Assembly: GCF_014204515.1 (NCBI RefSeq)
Contig: NZ_JACHLI010000035.1
Location: 12,624 to 76,623 of the forward strand
Reading direction: 5' to 3'
From: Pseudomonas nitroreducens
GTDB lineage: Bacteria > Pseudomonadota > Gammaproteobacteria > Pseudomonadales > Pseudomonadaceae
DNA length: 64,000 bases
The notes beneath the pieces were generated by a model that did no database searches, had not been told where the DNA came from, and saw nothing but the letters and a program-made list of their open reading frames with translations. The position numbers were made by a program, and so were the translations under genes. Shown piece by piece: positions 43,973 to 52,068 of this stretch. Positions within the stretch are counted from its first letter, which is position 1. Every line of letters starts with the position of its first letter.

Positions 43973-44557
43973 GTGACTGCCGTACAACTGATCGTTGGCC
44001 TGGGAAATCCAGGCCCTGAATACGACCAGACCCGGCATAACGCGGGGGCCCTTTTCGTTGAGCGACTGGCGGACGCGCAACGCGCGAACCTGTCTCTCGA
44101 CAAGAAGTACTTCGGCCTGGTCGGCAAGTTCAGCCACAAGGGCCGCGACGTTCGTCTGCTCATCCCCACCACCTACATGAACCGCAGCGGCCAGGCCGTG
44201 GCGGCGCTCGCCGGATTCTTCCGCATTCCGGTCGAAGCCATCCTGGTGGCCCACGACGAACTCGACATGCCCCCCGGCGTCGCCAAGCTCAAGAAGGGTG
44301 GCGGACACGGCGGGCACAACGGGCTTCGCGATATCATCGCCCAGCTCGGCAACCAGAACGGTTTCCATCGCCTGCGGCTTGGCATCGGCCATCCGGGGCA
44401 CAGCAGCCTGGTCTCCGGCTTCGTCCTCGGCCGCGCTCCGCGCTCCGAGCAGGAACTGCTCGATACCAGCATCGACTCCGCCCTCGGCGTGCTGCCGGAA
44501 ATGCTCGACGGGGACTGGACCCGCGCGATGCAGAAGCTGCACAGCCAGAAGGCCTGA
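43973..44557 (+). CDS. pth: Peptidyl-tRNA hydrolase
   Basis: 194 residues from a GTG at 43973. It recycles peptidyl-tRNA. It opens VQLIVGLGNPGPEYDQTRHN with the catalytic His, and VAHDELDMPPG and GGHGGHNGLR follow as family signatures. It lies between rplY and ychF, the conserved order. Confidence 0.97.
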   Translation: MTAVQLIVGLGNPGPEYDQTRHNAGALFVERLADAQRANLSLDKKYFGLVGKFSHKGRDVRLLIPTTYMNRSGQAVAALAGFFRIPVEAILVAHDELDMPPGVAKLKKGGGHGGHNGLRDIIAQLGNQNGFHRLRLGIGHPGHSSLVSGFVLGRAPRSEQELLDTSIDSALGVLPEMLDGDWTRAMQKLHSQKA

Positions 44558-44597
44558 TCACACCTCTATTTCCGCCACGTGGCGCGAGGAACCTAGC

Positions 44598-45698
44598 ATG
44601 GGATTCAACTGCGGCATCGTCGGCCTGCCCAACGTCGGCAAGTCCACCCTGTTCAACGCCCTGACCAAATCCGGCATCGCGGCGGAAAACTTCCCCTTCT
44701 GCACCATCGAGCCGAACAGCGGCATCGTCCCGATGCCCGACGCCCGCCTCGATGCGCTGGCCGAGATCGTCAAGCCCGAGCGCGTGATCCCGACCACCAT
44801 GGAGTTCGTCGATATCGCCGGCCTGGTCGCCGGTGCGTCCAAGGGTGAAGGCCTGGGCAACAAGTTCCTCGCCAACATCCGCGAGACCGACGCCATCGCC
44901 CACGTCGTGCGCTGCTTCGAGGACGAGAACGTCATCCACGTCTCCAACAGCGTCGACCCCAAGCGTGACATCGAGATCATCGACCTCGAACTGATCTTCG
45001 CCGACCTCGACAGCTGCGAGAAGCAACTGCAGAAGGTCGCGCGCAACGCCAAGGGCGGCGACAAGGAAGCCCTGGTGCAGAAAGCCCTGCTGGAAAAGCT
45101 CATCCCCCACTTCACCGAAGGCAAACCCGCCCGCTCGCTGATGAAGAACATGGGTGATGACGAGAAGCGCGTCGTCCGCGGCTTCCACCTGCTGACCAGC
45201 AAGCCGGTCATGTACATCGCCAACGTCGCCGAAGACGGCTTCGAGAACAACCCGCACCTGGACGTCGTGCGCGCCATCGCCGAAGAAGAAGGCGCCATGG
45301 TCGTGCCGGTGTGCAACAAGATCGAAGCCGAGATCGCCGAGCTGGACGACGGCGAAGAGAAGGACATGTTCCTCGAATCCCTCGGCCTCGAAGAGCCGGG
45401 CCTCAACCGCGTGATCCGCGCCGGCTACGAGCTGCTGCACCTGCAGACCTACTTCACCGCCGGTGTGAAGGAAGTCCGCGCCTGGACCGTCCGCGTCGGT
45501 GCCACTGCTCCGCAGGCCGCCGCCGTGATCCACACCGACTTCGAGAAAGGCTTCATCCGCGCCGAAGTCGTTGCCTACGACGACTTCATCCAGTTCAAGG
45601 GCGAACAGGGCGCGAAAGAAGCCGGCAAATGGCGCCTGGAAGGCAAGGAGTACATCGTCAAAGACGGCGACGTGATGCACTTCCGCTTCAACGTCTAA
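44598..45698 (+). CDS. ychF: Redox-regulated ATPase/GTPase YchF
   Basis: 366 residues from the ATG at 44598 (MGFNCGIVGLPNVGKST). The P-loop GLPNVGKST and NKIE-type motif (VCNKIEAEI) belong to the OLA1/YchF family, which binds ATP and ribosomes. The TGS-like C-terminus ends EYIVKDGDVMHFRFNV. It lies 40 bases after pth and ends the core-genome segment. Confidence 0.97.
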   Translation: MGFNCGIVGLPNVGKSTLFNALTKSGIAAENFPFCTIEPNSGIVPMPDARLDALAEIVKPERVIPTTMEFVDIAGLVAGASKGEGLGNKFLANIRETDAIAHVVRCFEDENVIHVSNSVDPKRDIEIIDLELIFADLDSCEKQLQKVARNAKGGDKEALVQKALLEKLIPHFTEGKPARSLMKNMGDDEKRVVRGFHLLTSKPVMYIANVAEDGFENNPHLDVVRAIAEEEGAMVVPVCNKIEAEIAELDDGEEKDMFLESLGLEEPGLNRVIRAGYELLHLQTYFTAGVKEVRAWTVRVGATAPQAAAVIHTDFEKGFIRAEVVAYDDFIQFKGEQGAKEAGKWRLEGKEYIVKDGDVMHFRFNV

Positions 45699-45714
45699 GC
45701 CCCTGCGATCCCCG

Positions 45715-45746
45715 AAAAGCCTCGGCCACCCGCCGGGGCTTTTTCT
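45715..45746 (+). terminator. Rho-independent terminator of ychF
   Basis: AAAGCCTCGGCCACCCGCCG followed by GGGCTTTTTC: a stem with a bulge and five T residues, 16 bases after the stop. Confidence 0.85.
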
Positions 45747-45835
45747 TATGTGCACCCTACCCCGCCGCTCATCGCGAAAATCTCTCGCGACCGGCTAAAC
45801 GATTGATAGATCAGAACAATATTCAAGAAAAGGGG

Positions 45836-45864
45836 TTGACACCCCCCCTCGATCTGCGGAAAAT
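45836..45864 (+). promoter_or_regulatory. Promoter of tRNA-Met
   Basis: A perfect TTGACA, a 17-base GC-rich spacer and GAAAAT (45859-45864), 11 bases before the tRNA. The GC-rich GCGCGCC stretch after the -10 fits a stringent discriminator. Confidence 0.7.
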
Positions 45865-45875
45865 GCGCGCCACTC

Positions 45876-45952
45876 GGCTACATAGCTCAGTCGGTTAGAG
45901 CGCAGCATTCATAATGCTGATGTCCCAGGTTCAAGTCCCGGTGTAGCCACCA
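45876..45952 (+). tRNA. tRNA-Met (anticodon CAT), elongator type
   Basis: 77 bases. Acceptor GGCTACA pairs with TGTAGCC, followed by A and encoded CCA. The anticodon loop is TTCATAA. The perfectly paired first acceptor base marks it as elongator rather than initiator. It separates core genes from accessory DNA and is the likely integration site of the island. Confidence 0.96.
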
Positions 45953-45958
45953 TACAAA

Positions 45959-46292
45959 ACAAAGGGTTAGCGAAAGCTAGCCCTTTGTGCTTTCTGCGGT
46001 AGTGACTACGAAGTGACTACACCCTGTCTACTACCGCACCTCAGTACCTTTTCAACTCGCTCAAATCCTGAGCTTCGTTCGACTCTGCGAGCTACCGCCG
46101 TCCTTAGACGCAGGATTGCGGAGCTCCTCATGCGCTTTGATCACTAAATATAGTCGGTTCATCCTCTGTATATTCCAGGTGCGTCACCCTGATATTTCAG
46201 TTCCTCCTCTGAAAAGCATTGTTCTGATAGGAATTAAGGATTAAATGTAGGTCACTCTTTCCTAAGAGCGCCCACAGGAAGTGCAAACCGAT
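45959..46292. other. Island left-end region: hairpin and direct repeats, no gene
   Basis: ACAAAGGGTTAGCGAAAGCT followed by AGCCCTTTGT forms a hairpin at 45959-45988. AGTGACTAC then occurs twice at 11-bp period (46001-46009, 46012-46020), as expected of integrase arm sites near an attachment site. The remaining bases are AT-rich with no convincing open frame. Confidence 0.4.
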
Positions 46293-46325
46293 AAAGCCCG
46301 GCAGACTAGCCGGGCTTTTTCATTT
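46293..46325 (+). terminator. Rho-independent terminator before the rhs locus
   Basis: AAAGCCCGGCAGACTAGCCG followed by GGCTTTTTCATTTT: a 7-bp GC stem and T tract. No gene precedes it here, so it may be left over from a lost or moved gene. Confidence 0.75.
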
Positions 46326-46367
46326 TCGCCTTTTAATTCCCACTCAAAAAATCAGAGTGAGCCACAA

Positions 46368-47906
46368 ATGCCAAACCTAAAACACATAGCAATACTTATC
46401 AGCGCACTGTGTATCAGCGAAACATCTAACGCGGAGAGCTTTTGGGGAGCCCCCTATCGTCACTCTGGATATATGTTCAACGGCCCCTGGCTGACAACTA
46501 AAGACGCGATCAATGCATGGTGGCAGTCTTATCAAAACGTCTGGCACATGCCAAATTGCAGCTTTGTAAGAGAGGTTTACTACCCATCAGATGCTAACAA
46601 TGGTCAAGTCTACAACTTGATCCTCGGGAACGGCTGTGGTGGCGGGGACGGCATATTCGCTACAAAACGAGACTATCTGCCCGAGAAAAACTTTGGACCA
46701 GCACAAATGTGCGCGTCAGGCGGCAATCCGATCAATGCCTTGACCGGCACGAAGTATCAAGAAGCTGAAGATCCAATTTCTCCATCACTACGATTTCGCC
46801 GATACTTCAACGGCAGTGATGTCGTAGCTGCAGGCAATATGGGAAAGTCCTGGAGGCATGAATACTCCTACCAGCTTGCATACTTCAAGGAAACAATTTC
46901 GGAATCTGCAGTTCTCTTCAGACCTAACGGCCTACAAATGGGATTCCGCACCGTCGGCGACCAATGGATCCCAGATATTGGCTCTAAAGGATCCTTAACC
47001 TCACAAAAAGACCCTGCAGGAAATGTGATTGGCTTGACCTATCTTGATCCTGAGAGCGGCAACAAAGAGCGCTATTCGACCGACGGAAATATTCAATCAA
47101 TCACTAACAACTTGAGCAGAGCACTTAGCTTTGAATATAGCGACAACTCGACCCCTGGCAGCGTAGCCCCGAGCCTGGGACTGCTCATCAAGATCAGCGA
47201 CGACCTGGGGCATTCCATCAGCTTCACCTACAATCAAGACAAGAACATAGCCAAAGCAACAAATGATTCCGGGGAAAACATCAATTACGGATACGACACG
47301 ACTGGCAACCTGATTGCCGTCCACTATCCGGATAATACTTCCATGCAGTACCTGTATAACGAGCCGTCCATGGTTGCTGTTGGTACGCCTAATAGCCTGA
47401 CAGGGATCATTGATCGAAATGGAGTTCGGTTCGCATCCTGGACGTACGACCAGCTTGGCAGAGGTTTGTCCAGCGAACATGCGGGAAGCGCAGAACGAGT
47501 GACTTTGGCTTACAACGCTGATGGGTCCACTACGATCACCAACGAATATGGCAAAAAAGCCGTATACCGTTATGAAGTGTTGCAAGGCAAAAAACTCCTA
47601 ACCTCGCTTGAGGGAGAGCCCACCCCAAACTGCCCTGCAAGTAACTCCACCTTCACCTACGACACCCAAGGGCTTCTAAAAACCAAAACCGACGCCAAAG
47701 GCAACCTCACCACCTACGACTACAACGACCGCGGCCTCGAAACCAGCCGCACCGAAGCCTCCGGCACCGCGCAGGCTCGCACCATCGCCACCGAGTGGCA
47801 CCCGACGCTCTACCTGAAAACCAAGGTCACCGAACCCGACCGCATCACCACCTACCAGTACGACGCCCAGGGCCGCCAGACCGGTCAGACCGTCACCTCC
47901 CGCTAA
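46368..47906 (+). CDS. Rhs/YD-repeat protein, N-terminal part
   Basis: 512 residues from the ATG at 46368, which starts a signal peptide (KHIAILISALCISETSNAES). GNPINALTGTKYQEAEDP with RFRRYFN is the DUF6531 entry of Rhs proteins. YD repeats follow (YGYDTTGNLIAVHYPD, YDYNDRGLETSRTEASG). It stops after TYQYDAQGRQTGQTVTSR with no core or tip domain. The first ~1.3 kb is AT-rich, then from about 47690 codon use turns GC-rich like the next gene. Sixteen bases separate the two genes, which look like halves of one ancestral protein. Confidence 0.85.
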   Translation: MPNLKHIAILISALCISETSNAESFWGAPYRHSGYMFNGPWLTTKDAINAWWQSYQNVWHMPNCSFVREVYYPSDANNGQVYNLILGNGCGGGDGIFATKRDYLPEKNFGPAQMCASGGNPINALTGTKYQEAEDPISPSLRFRRYFNGSDVVAAGNMGKSWRHEYSYQLAYFKETISESAVLFRPNGLQMGFRTVGDQWIPDIGSKGSLTSQKDPAGNVIGLTYLDPESGNKERYSTDGNIQSITNNLSRALSFEYSDNSTPGSVAPSLGLLIKISDDLGHSISFTYNQDKNIAKATNDSGENINYGYDTTGNLIAVHYPDNTSMQYLYNEPSMVAVGTPNSLTGIIDRNGVRFASWTYDQLGRGLSSEHAGSAERVTLAYNADGSTTITNEYGKKAVYRYEVLQGKKLLTSLEGEPTPNCPASNSTFTYDTQGLLKTKTDAKGNLTTYDYNDRGLETSRTEASGTAQARTIATEWHPTLYLKTKVTEPDRITTYQYDAQGRQTGQTVTSR

Positions 47907-47922
47907 CGCCAAGGAAGTCATC

Positions 47923-50559
47923 ATGCAGGTACATCCCATGTACAGGCTGGGCGCGCTCGCCCTTGCCTGCGGCCTCGCTATGTCCGCAACAGCGGCCGAG
48001 CGCAGCTGGAATTACACCTACACCGCCCAGGGACTGATCGAAACCGCCGACGGCCCGCGCACTGACGTGCAGGACGTCACCCACTACACCTACGACGCCA
48101 AGGGCAACCTCACCAAGGTCGCCAACGCCCTGGGGCAGGAAACCCTGCTCGGCAACTATGACGAGCGCGGCAACCCCGGCTCCGTCACCGACGCCAACGG
48201 CGTGGTCAGCACCCTGACCTACAGCGGCGTCGATCCCAAGCTGGCCAGCATCACCACCGACGGCAGCACCACCAGCTTCGAGCACGATGCAGTCGGCCAA
48301 CTGACCAGGATCACCCGCGCCGACGGCAGCTGGCTGCAATACACCTACGACCCGGCGCGCCGCCTCACCGCGATCACCAACAACCTTGGCGAGCGCGTGG
48401 AGTACGACGTCGACGTCGCCGGCAAACGCACTGCCCAGCGCCTGAAAGACGCCACCGGCACCCTCAAGCAACAACAGAGCTGGGTGTATGACGAACTGGG
48501 CCGCCTGCTGCGCTCGGTCGGCGCGGGTGCGCAGACCGATCACTACCAGTACGACCTCAACGACAACCCCACCGGCCACACCAACCCGCGCCAGTTCAGC
48601 AACTCCAGCAGCTTCGATGCCCTGGATCGTCTGGTCGGCCAGACCGACGCACTGAATGGCGTCACCCAGCTGGGCTACGACGCCCAGGACAACCTCACCC
48701 AGGTGCAGGACCCGCGCGGCGTCACCACCCGCTACGAGTACGACGGCCTGGGCAACCTGACCAAGCTGATCAGCCCGGACAGCGGTACCAGCACCTTCGA
48801 ATACGACGCTGCTGGCAACGTCACCCAACAGACCGATGCCCGGGGCGTGGTCGTCACCTTCAGCTACGACGCGCTGAATCGTCTGACTGCGCGCCACTAC
48901 CCGGCCACGCCGGCACTGGACGCGACCTACAGCTACGACGCCACAGCGAACGGCAACGTAGGCATCGGCCGCCTCACCGCGATCCAGGATGGCAGCGGCA
49001 CCCTCGCCTATCGCTACGACGCCCGCGGCAACCTGATCGAGCAGGCGCGCAGCCTCAGCGTCAACGGCCAGACCCTGGCAGACAGCGTGACCTTCCAGTA
49101 CGACGCCGCTGACCAACTGGTGGGCATCGGCTACCCAGGCGCCGTGCAGGTGGGCTACCCGCGCAACACCGGCGGGCAAGTCAGCAGCGTGACGCTGGCC
49201 CTGGAAGGTGGCAGCCCCGGTAACCTCGCCAGCGGCATCAGCTACCTGCCGTTCGGCCCGCTGCAGCAGCTGACCTGGGCCAACGGCATCCAGCTCAAGC
49301 GCGAGTACGACCAGGACTACCAACTGACCCGCCAGGACGTCGGCCCGTGGCGCAACGACTACCAGCGCGACGCCAACGGCAACATCACCGAGCTGGCCAA
49401 CAATCTCTGGGGCACCCTGACCTACGGCTATGACGCCCTGGACCGGCTGACCAGCGAGAACAGCGCCAACCAGCAACGCAGCTACACCTATGACGCGGTA
49501 GGCAACCGCACCCAGCGGCAGCAAACCGAAAACGGCACCACCGCGACCACCACCTACCAGTACGCCAGCGACAGCAACCGCCTGACCGCCATCGACAACC
49601 AGGCCGTCACCAGCGACGCCGCCGGCAACCTGACCCAGGACCGCGCCAGCCGCCTGCTCGGCTACGACGCCCAGAACCGCCTGGCCAGCGTGAAGGTCAA
49701 TGGCCAGCAGGTCGCCGAGTATCGCTACAACAGCCTCGGCCAGCGCATCGCCAAGCTCACCGGCCAGGGCTTTACCACCTACCTGTACGGCCCCGACGGT
49801 CAGCTGCTGGCGGAGCAGGACTACAGCAGCGCCGGCACCGCCCTGCGCAGCCAGGCCTACCTGTGGCTGGACAGCATGCCGCTGGCCAGCGTGGAGACCC
49901 AAGGCAGCAGTTCGCCGCGGGTGATCTACCTGCACAGCGACCACCTGAACACGCCCCGCCTGGCCACTTCAGCGAACCAGCAGATCATCTGGCAGTGGCA
50001 GTCGGATGCATTCGGCAATGGCGCTCCGAATCAGGATCCGCAAGGTACTGGGCAGCAGGCGATACTCAATCTACGTTTTCCGGGACAATATTTCGACTTA
50101 GAGAGCAGTTTGCACTATAACTACCTCCGCGATTACGACCCACAAACAGGACGATACATCGAAAGTGACCCGCTTGGTTTGGATTACAAGTCTCTTGATC
50201 CGGGAGTCGAGCTAGCTGAAGGGCTTGGACTAGTAAATTACTCATCGCAATCTGAGTACATGAACAAGCTTTATCACTATACAGAAAACAACCCTATCAA
50301 TTTTTTCGACATTGACGGGCTTGTCCGAGACAAATATAAAAAACCTGAAAACCCAAACAAAAGAAAAGGTGCAGATGAAAGGCAAAAGTCTGGGGAGCGT
50401 GAACGAAATGTCGGGCACCCTGAAGGTGAAGAGCATTCGCGACGCCCCAAAGGCGGAATTAGGATGCGAATGCCAATCCCGTTTATGCTTAACCCATGCC
50501 TAGTCATCCCGACTCTCTGCAATCCTAATTGGCCGTATGGCGATGACCAGAACTGTTAG
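47923..50559 (+). CDS. Rhs protein with own signal peptide, core domain and variable tip
   Basis: 878 residues from the ATG at 47923 (AAGGA 7 bases upstream). It has its own signal peptide (LGALALACGLAMSATAAERS), then many YD repeats and the Rhs core (YLHSDHLNTPRLAT; YYL-like YNYLRDYDPQTGRYIESDPL). After the core, about 120 residues form a variable tip (from DYKSLDPG to the end) with a basic, charged segment NKRKGADERQKSGERERNVG and a hydrophobic Cys-containing end. The tip is AT-rich, unlike the core. A toxin role is inferred from Rhs biology; no nuclease motif was recognised. Confidence 0.87.
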   Translation: MQVHPMYRLGALALACGLAMSATAAERSWNYTYTAQGLIETADGPRTDVQDVTHYTYDAKGNLTKVANALGQETLLGNYDERGNPGSVTDANGVVSTLTYSGVDPKLASITTDGSTTSFEHDAVGQLTRITRADGSWLQYTYDPARRLTAITNNLGERVEYDVDVAGKRTAQRLKDATGTLKQQQSWVYDELGRLLRSVGAGAQTDHYQYDLNDNPTGHTNPRQFSNSSSFDALDRLVGQTDALNGVTQLGYDAQDNLTQVQDPRGVTTRYEYDGLGNLTKLISPDSGTSTFEYDAAGNVTQQTDARGVVVTFSYDALNRLTARHYPATPALDATYSYDATANGNVGIGRLTAIQDGSGTLAYRYDARGNLIEQARSLSVNGQTLADSVTFQYDAADQLVGIGYPGAVQVGYPRNTGGQVSSVTLALEGGSPGNLASGISYLPFGPLQQLTWANGIQLKREYDQDYQLTRQDVGPWRNDYQRDANGNITELANNLWGTLTYGYDALDRLTSENSANQQRSYTYDAVGNRTQRQQTENGTTATTTYQYASDSNRLTAIDNQAVTSDAAGNLTQDRASRLLGYDAQNRLASVKVNGQQVAEYRYNSLGQRIAKLTGQGFTTYLYGPDGQLLAEQDYSSAGTALRSQAYLWLDSMPLASVETQGSSSPRVIYLHSDHLNTPRLATSANQQIIWQWQSDAFGNGAPNQDPQGTGQQAILNLRFPGQYFDLESSLHYNYLRDYDPQTGRYIESDPLGLDYKSLDPGVELAEGLGLVNYSSQSEYMNKLYHYTENNPINFFDIDGLVRDKYKKPENPNKRKGADERQKSGERERNVGHPEGEEHSRRPKGGIRMRMPIPFMLNPCLVIPTLCNPNWPYGDDQNC

Positions 50560-50569
50560 TAGGTGAGAT

Positions 50570-51046
50570 ATGACCGATCCATTCATAGAAATTCATGAGC
50601 TATTGCGCGGCAAGGATTATGAAACCGCGTTCAACAGGCTATACAATAAAAATACAAATTCCATAAGCGAGGAATTCAAGGAGGACTACAACCATGCGTG
50701 GTACATAATTGGAGACATATTCTTTAAATCCTCCAACTATGAAATGGCGATACACTCATTCAAGAAGGCATTAGAAAGCCGGATTGACGACATTGAAGCC
50801 TACCGCGCCCTGGCCAATAGTTACTCCGCAATTGGAGCCCCTGAGAAGTCATGTGAGCAGCTTAATACGGCACTTCAATTTTCTCCAAACGACCCAATTC
50901 TTAATTACAACCTAGGGAATGCGTTCTTCGATATTGGGGACTACAAAAAAGCCATAAAAGCATACGAGAAGGTTCCTCATGACCAAGGAGAGATTTACAC
51001 ACTAGCCCAAGAAAATATCAAGAGATCGAAAGATCTAGTCTCTTAA
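50570..51046 (+). CDS. Small TPR protein, candidate Rhs immunity protein
   Basis: 158 residues starting 10 bases after the Rhs stop with GTAGGTGAG upstream. It holds two to three TPR-like units (NYEMAIHSFKKALESRIDD, DYKKAIKAYEKVPHDQGE). It is acidic, has no signal peptide and is AT-rich like the Rhs tip. Genes at this position normally encode immunity to the tip toxin; that role is inference. Confidence 0.78.
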   Translation: MTDPFIEIHELLRGKDYETAFNRLYNKNTNSISEEFKEDYNHAWYIIGDIFFKSSNYEMAIHSFKKALESRIDDIEAYRALANSYSAIGAPEKSCEQLNTALQFSPNDPILNYNLGNAFFDIGDYKKAIKAYEKVPHDQGEIYTLAQENIKRSKDLVS

Positions 51047-51078
51047 AATGACTCGGGGCGTTTCAATAGCGCCCCTCT

Positions 51079-52068
51079 TTAATTGCCGAAAGAATTCATC
51101 TGAGCAATTGGAGATAAGCGCAGGGCCGACTCCAAATGCTCCGGCGACAAATGCGCATACCGCATCGTCATCGTGATCGACGAGTGCCCCAGGATCCGCT
51201 GCAGCGTGAGGATGTCCCCTCCTCCCATCATGTAATGGCTGGCGAAGGTGTGGCGGAGAATGTGGGTCAGTTGGCCCGGCGTCTGGAATCCACAGCGCTC
51301 ATAGGCGCAATGGAAGGCGGCGCGGCATGACATGAACAGGCGGCCGGTTCCCGGCATGCCCACCTTGAACATCAGTTGCTCCAGCTCGGCCGGGATCGGC
51401 ACTGAGCGGCTCTGACGGTTTTTGGTCCGGTGGTAGTGGACCTTTCCCCCATGCACGGCCCCACGGGCGATGCTCTCGGCCTCTTCCCAGCGGGCACCTG
51501 TAGCGAGGCATAGGAGAGCGACCGGGTACGTGTGGTTGTTCGTGCTGGCCTTGCACTCCTCGAGGAGCTGGCCGACCTGATCCAGGGTGAGGAAGGTCAG
51601 TTCGACCTGATCGGTTTTGATCTGCCGGACGTTGGCCAGCGGGTTTGCCTTGTGCCACGAACCGAGGCGGATCAGCTCGGAGAAGATCGCCGACAGGTAG
51701 CGCTGTTCGTGGTTTACCGTCTCCGGTTTCACCTCGGTCAGTCGACGTTGGCGATAGCGTGCCCAGGCAAGCGAATCGAACTCGAAGGCCTGCGGATCTC
51801 CGAGGCGTTCGGCCAATGCTTGGCAGCGTGCCAAACGCTGTTTGCCGTCCTTCAGGGTGCAGCCGTGGAGGTCGTACCAGACCTTCACCAGATCCGAGAG
51901 GCGATCATCCAGCGGGCGGCCAGTCTCGCCCAGGACGGTGAAGAAGTCCTGCTCGTAGCGAATGGCTGCAGACTTGGTAGCGAAGCCTTTCTTGCGGATC
52001 CTGCGACCGGAACGACCGTTCTCGTAGAAGTCAGCCGTCCACGTTTTCCCATCCTTGCGCGCGGTCAT
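51079..52068 (-). CDS. Tyrosine recombinase, phage integrase
   Basis: 329 residues with the full catalytic set: R193 in GARWEEA, H269 and R272 in HILRH, H295 in ILGHSS and the nucleophile Y304 in MRYAHL. The N-terminus is a basic AP2-like arm-binding domain (KTWTADFYENGRSGRRIRKK). Last gene of the phage transcription unit; it overlaps the replication gene by 4 bases, so it is expressed with it. It probably acts at the tRNA-Met end. Confidence 0.93.
   Translation of the reverse strand: MTARKDGKTWTADFYENGRSGRRIRKKGFATKSAAIRYEQDFFTVLGETGRPLDDRLSDLVKVWYDLHGCTLKDGKQRLARCQALAERLGDPQAFEFDSLAWARYRQRRLTEVKPETVNHEQRYLSAIFSELIRLGSWHKANPLANVRQIKTDQVELTFLTLDQVGQLLEECKASTNNHTYPVALLCLATGARWEEAESIARGAVHGGKVHYHRTKNRQSRSVPIPAELEQLMFKVGMPGTGRLFMSCRAAFHCAYERCGFQTPGQLTHILRHTFASHYMMGGGDILTLQRILGHSSITMTMRYAHLSPEHLESALRLSPIAQMNSFGN

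Noticed and set aside
47893..49944. A 683-codon minus-strand frame opposite the second rhs gene
   Set aside because: Repetitive Val/Gly/Ala-rich translation mirrors the YD repeats of the real gene.
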